NCBI RefSeq assembly: GCF_050624435.1
Contig: NC_134547.1
Coordinates: 27,886,419 to 27,950,418, forward strand
Length of the DNA stretch: 64,000 bases
Origin: Tenrec ecaudatus
Taxonomy: Eukaryota; Chordata; Mammalia; Afrosoricida; Tenrecidae
Direction of reading: 5' to 3'
This document shows, piece after piece, positions 61,151 to 64,000 of the stretch. The notes beneath the pieces are model-generated. The model was not told the origin of the DNA. It was given only the letters and a program-made list of their open reading frames with translations, and searched no databases. Positions within the stretch are counted from its first letter, which is position 1. The number at the start of each line of letters is the position of its first letter. The translations under genes were made by a program, and so were the position numbers.

Positions 61151-61796
61151 AATATAATTAGTGACTCCCAATATTTCTGAGATTTTAGTACTCTGGCTCA
61201 GAGGCTTCTGTAAACATGTAGGGTTGGTAGCTGTGTAAACATGTGGGGTTAGGATTGGTAGTTGTCACATAACAGTGTCACAGCAGTGTCAATTAAAAAT
61301 TTACAAGACTTTCCATTGACTTGAGGAATTATTTCTCCATGAGGATTTAAAGCCACCACAAGAAAAGCCCCTGTTTTGCTAAAGAGCCCCTTTATTCTTA
61401 TTTGTATTAAATTTTATATAATGGTAAGTTACTTATTTTATCATTTTTTAAAATTCCATCTTGAAAGGAGATTTTGAGAGTGACTAATGAACATGGGAGA
61501 TGGGAGGGAGCACTAGAATGTATTGTGATCGCATACATCATCTTCAAGGTGATTTATCCATGGGGGTGTGCCCTAAAGTTGATTTGGGGTGATTGTACAA
61601 TCTCTGGGTTGTGATTGGATGAAATATATGATGTGCAAATTACTTGCTAATAAAACTGTTTGAACAAACTCAAAACCAAAAACAACAGCACCGTAACACA
61701 CAACCCACCCACCCCCAAAAAGTCCCTTCTTATTAAGCCAGATTATTTATAATAATAACAAGCAATAAGTCCCACCAAGGGACTTAAATCCCTTTT
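61151..61796. other. Unassigned region
   Basis: No gene seen. A 20-base phrase similar to ctgtgtaaacatgtggggtt is repeated near 61212 and 61228-61250. The wording 'cttgctaataaaactgtttg' near 61647 resembles the 3' end of an interspersed repeat. Confidence 0.5.
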
Positions 61797-61945
61797 AATT
61801 TTTGTTGTTAGATGCCATTGAGTTGGTTCTGACCCATAGTGACGCTGTGCACAACAGAAGGAAACAATGCCAGTCCTGTGCCATCCTCATAACTATTCCT
61901 ATGCCTGAGCCCACTGTTGCAGCCACTGGGTCAAATATGGAGGGT
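61797..61945 (-). mobile_element. Afrotherian SINE-like fragment
   Basis: Ttgttgttagatgccattga, gttggttctgacccatagtg and 'gcacaacagaaggaaac', then gccatcctcataactattcc and 'gttgcagccactgggtcaa'. This wording is familiar as a repeated element in afrotherian genomes, in an orientation starting from the SINE 3' end. The exact subfamily is not known to me. Confidence 0.55.
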
Positions 61946-62151
61946 GAAAGGCCAGAGATAAAGATGTTCTCACTATCTAGTTTCTAAAAATGACACACCT
62001 CTAAGGGGGCATTATAAGCTGTAACATGACTGATAGATTGGACTCTATCCCTACATCTTCACACAGGTTCAAGTTGACATAAAATATAACTGCCATACAT
62101 ATGATCTGAGAGACATGAATTTCCATCAGAGGAAGGCTGATTTGTTCTATG

Positions 62152-62243
62152 TAAAATGACTAATAAAGTATTCTTTTGTGGATGTATGTATGGATTGTGA
62201 TGAGAGTTATACAAGCCCCCAATAAAATGATTTTTTTAAAAGA
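62152..62243 (+). mobile_element. Very short L1 3' tail
   Basis: 'Gtatggattgtgatgagagt' and tatacaagcccccaataaaa, then an A-rich end. It is a severely 5'-truncated copy of the same L1 lineage. Confidence 0.8.
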
Positions 62244-62254
62244 TCCACGCACAC

Positions 62255-62490
62255 ATCTTATTTTTAGACAGTTTCATTGACACTTCATCCATATGTCATA
62301 TAATTCAATAATATCAAGAAGAGTTGTACAATTATCACCACAATCAATTCTAGAACATTTTCTTCTTCCTTGTACTCATTGTTATTAATCTAGTTATCTT
62401 TATAAAGTATTCTATATACCTATCTATAACACTTTACACATCCTTTGTTACATGTGAAATGAATACATTGGGGTTAATAGACTGTATATA
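62255..62490 (-). mobile_element. Possible old L1 3' fragment
   Basis: 'Tcacttcatccatatgtcat'-like AT-rich sequence, then gagttgtacaattatcacca and caatcaattctagaacattt. This resembles a well-known old mammalian L1 3' end read in reverse. It is decayed and the family is not certain. Confidence 0.45.
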
Positions 62491-62804
62491 TATTTCCCTT
62501 CTTGTAGAAAGTGATTAATCACATTATAATGAAAGAAAACTGATTAAAATGTTCAGTTTCACTGTGCCCAGAACGTCATTGAATTCTGTATCAGATATTA
62601 TCTGTGCATCCCTTCTTTTGCTAGACAGTGACCAGTCTTCACCTTCCAGAAGTTTCTTGATTCCTGGTTGGGCCTTCTGATGCTGGGTATGGGGACATCT
62701 GAAGCACTCACACATGGGCAATCTGGAAGAGTAGGGGAGATAACATCTCAAGGTAAATTCTTAACTCATAGGAGATAGAAACCTTTGAAGAGAATCGTCT
62801 TCCT
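62491..62804. other. Unassigned region
   Basis: Apparently single-copy DNA. A 75-codon minus-strand frame at 62751-62524 has no recognisable domain. No gene called. Confidence 0.5.
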
Positions 62805-62860
62805 TTTCTTCGTCTTTTTCTTTCTTTCTTCCTGCCTGCCTTTCATTCATTCTTTTGTTT
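62805..62860. repeat. Pyrimidine-rich low-complexity tract
   Basis: 'Tctttttctttctttcttcc' followed by tgcctgcctttcattcattc: TTTC, TGCC and ATTC short tandem repeats adjoining the L1. Confidence 0.85.
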
Positions 62861-64000
62861 AAAAAAATCATTTGGGGGGGGGGGGGGCTTGTAGAACTCT
62901 TATCACAATCCATCCATCCATCCATTGTGTCAAGCACATTTGTAATTTTGTTGCCATCATCATTCTCAAAATATTTTCTTTCTGCGTGAGCCCTTGGTAT
63001 TGGCTCCTCATTTCCCCCTCCGTCCCCTCCCCTGTCTCCTTCTCTTCTTCCCTCCCTCCCTCATGGACCCTTTATAAATTCTTATTATTTTTTCATGTCT
63101 TCCCCTGACCGATGTCTCCCTTCACCCACTTTTCTGTTTTCCCAGGGAGGGTGTTATATGTAGATCATTATGATCTGTTTCCCCTTTCTCCCCCCACCTT
63201 CCCCTTACCCTCCTGGTATCACTACTCTCATTATTGGTCCTGAGGGGTTTATCTGTCCTGGATTCCCAGTGTTTCCAGATCTTATCAGTACCAGTGTACA
63301 TCCTCTGGTCTAGCCGGATTTGTAAGGTAGAGTTGGGATCATGATAATGGTGGGGAGGATGCTTTCAAGAACTAGAGGAAAGTTGTTAGTTTCATTGGTG
63401 CTATACTGTCTCTGACTAGCTACTCTCCTCCCCGCAACTCTTCTGTAAGGGGTTTCCAGTTGCCTACTTATGGGCTTTGGGTGTCCACTCTGCACTTCCC
63501 CTCATTCACAATGATATGATTTTTTTGTTCTTTGATGCCTGATACCTGATCCCTTCAACATCCCATGATCAAACAGGCTGGTGTGTTTCTTCCATGTGGA
63601 CTTTGTTGTTTCTCAGCAAGAGGTCACTTGTTTATCTTCAAGCCCTTAAGACCACATATGCTATATCTTTTGATAGCCGGGCACCATCAGCTTTCTTGTC
63701 CATATTTGCTTATGTACCCACTTTGTCTTCAGTGATTGTGTTGGGAAGATGAGCATCATGGAATGTGAGTTTAATAGAACAAAGTGTTCTTGCATCGAGG
63801 GAGTACTTGAATGTAGGCCCAATGTGTATCTGCTACCTTCATACTAAACCTATAAATATATGCACATAGAGCTATTTCCCCATTGTCATATATAAATGTG
63901 TTTACATATGTACCTGTATTTAGACCTCTATAAATGCCCTTTGCCTCCTAGTTCTTTCCTCTTTTTTATTTTTACTTTCCTCTTTTCCCACTCTCATGCT
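62861..64000 (-). mobile_element. L1 3' UTR, minus strand, continuing past the window
   Basis: Reverse complement of the L1 end: aaaaaaatcattt, a 14-base G run at 62874-62887 where other copies have five G, then cttgtagaactcttatcaca. It continues through the 3' UTR wording (agccgggcaccatcagcttt) and still matches at the last base. It carries a single copy of the segment that is doubled in two other L1 copies. Confidence 0.88.

Overview
This is vertebrate, almost certainly mammalian, repeat DNA with no intact protein-coding gene that I can support. The SINE-derived segments carry tRNA-like boxes plus bodies related to wording such as 'actctgcaggacagagtag' and 'gcagccagcttcatctttg'. Together with several L1 3' ends that finish in 'tgagcccccaataaaatga', they look afrotherian and most tenrec- or golden-mole-like. 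That assignment rests on memory of these families, not on a search. A processed GAPDH pseudogene and an old MIR-like segment fit a mammal.

Layout. (1) 1-224: GT microsatellite. (2) 225-17516: a tandem macrosatellite of seven complete units of about 2.4 kb and one partial unit. Each unit is a composite of about six AfroSINE-like fragments, a MIR-like fragment and unassigned sequence. Some neighbouring units are almost identical. (3) 17517-20702: a 5'-truncated L1 with the last part of ORF2, a long 3' UTR and a second short L1 tail. (4) About 20.7-54.66 kb: a roughly 34 kb field of degenerate telomere-like hexamers (TTAGGG on one strand, CCCTAA on the other). It reverses orientation several times and is interrupted by L1 3' ends and by blocks of a different, unnamed satellite-like sequence. 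Much of it shows a phased four-hexamer pattern. (5) 54715-55984: a GAPDH processed pseudogene on the minus strand, next to and partly within rearranged L1 sequence. (6) 57.2-64 kb: ordinary interspersed-repeat DNA with a decayed class I-like endogenous retroviral pol on the minus strand, SINE fragments, two copies of one unidentified repeat, and L1 tails.

Functionally the window reads as an ancient subtelomeric or interstitial-telomeric region beside a macrosatellite. Nothing here forms an operon or pathway. The strongest candidates for something undescribed are the telomere-variant field, with its three head-to-head TTAGGG/CCCTAA junctions, higher-order hexamer pattern and recurring embedded modules, and the SINE-built macrosatellite. 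Boundaries between degenerate repeats were set by eye and are good to roughly 5-30 bases.
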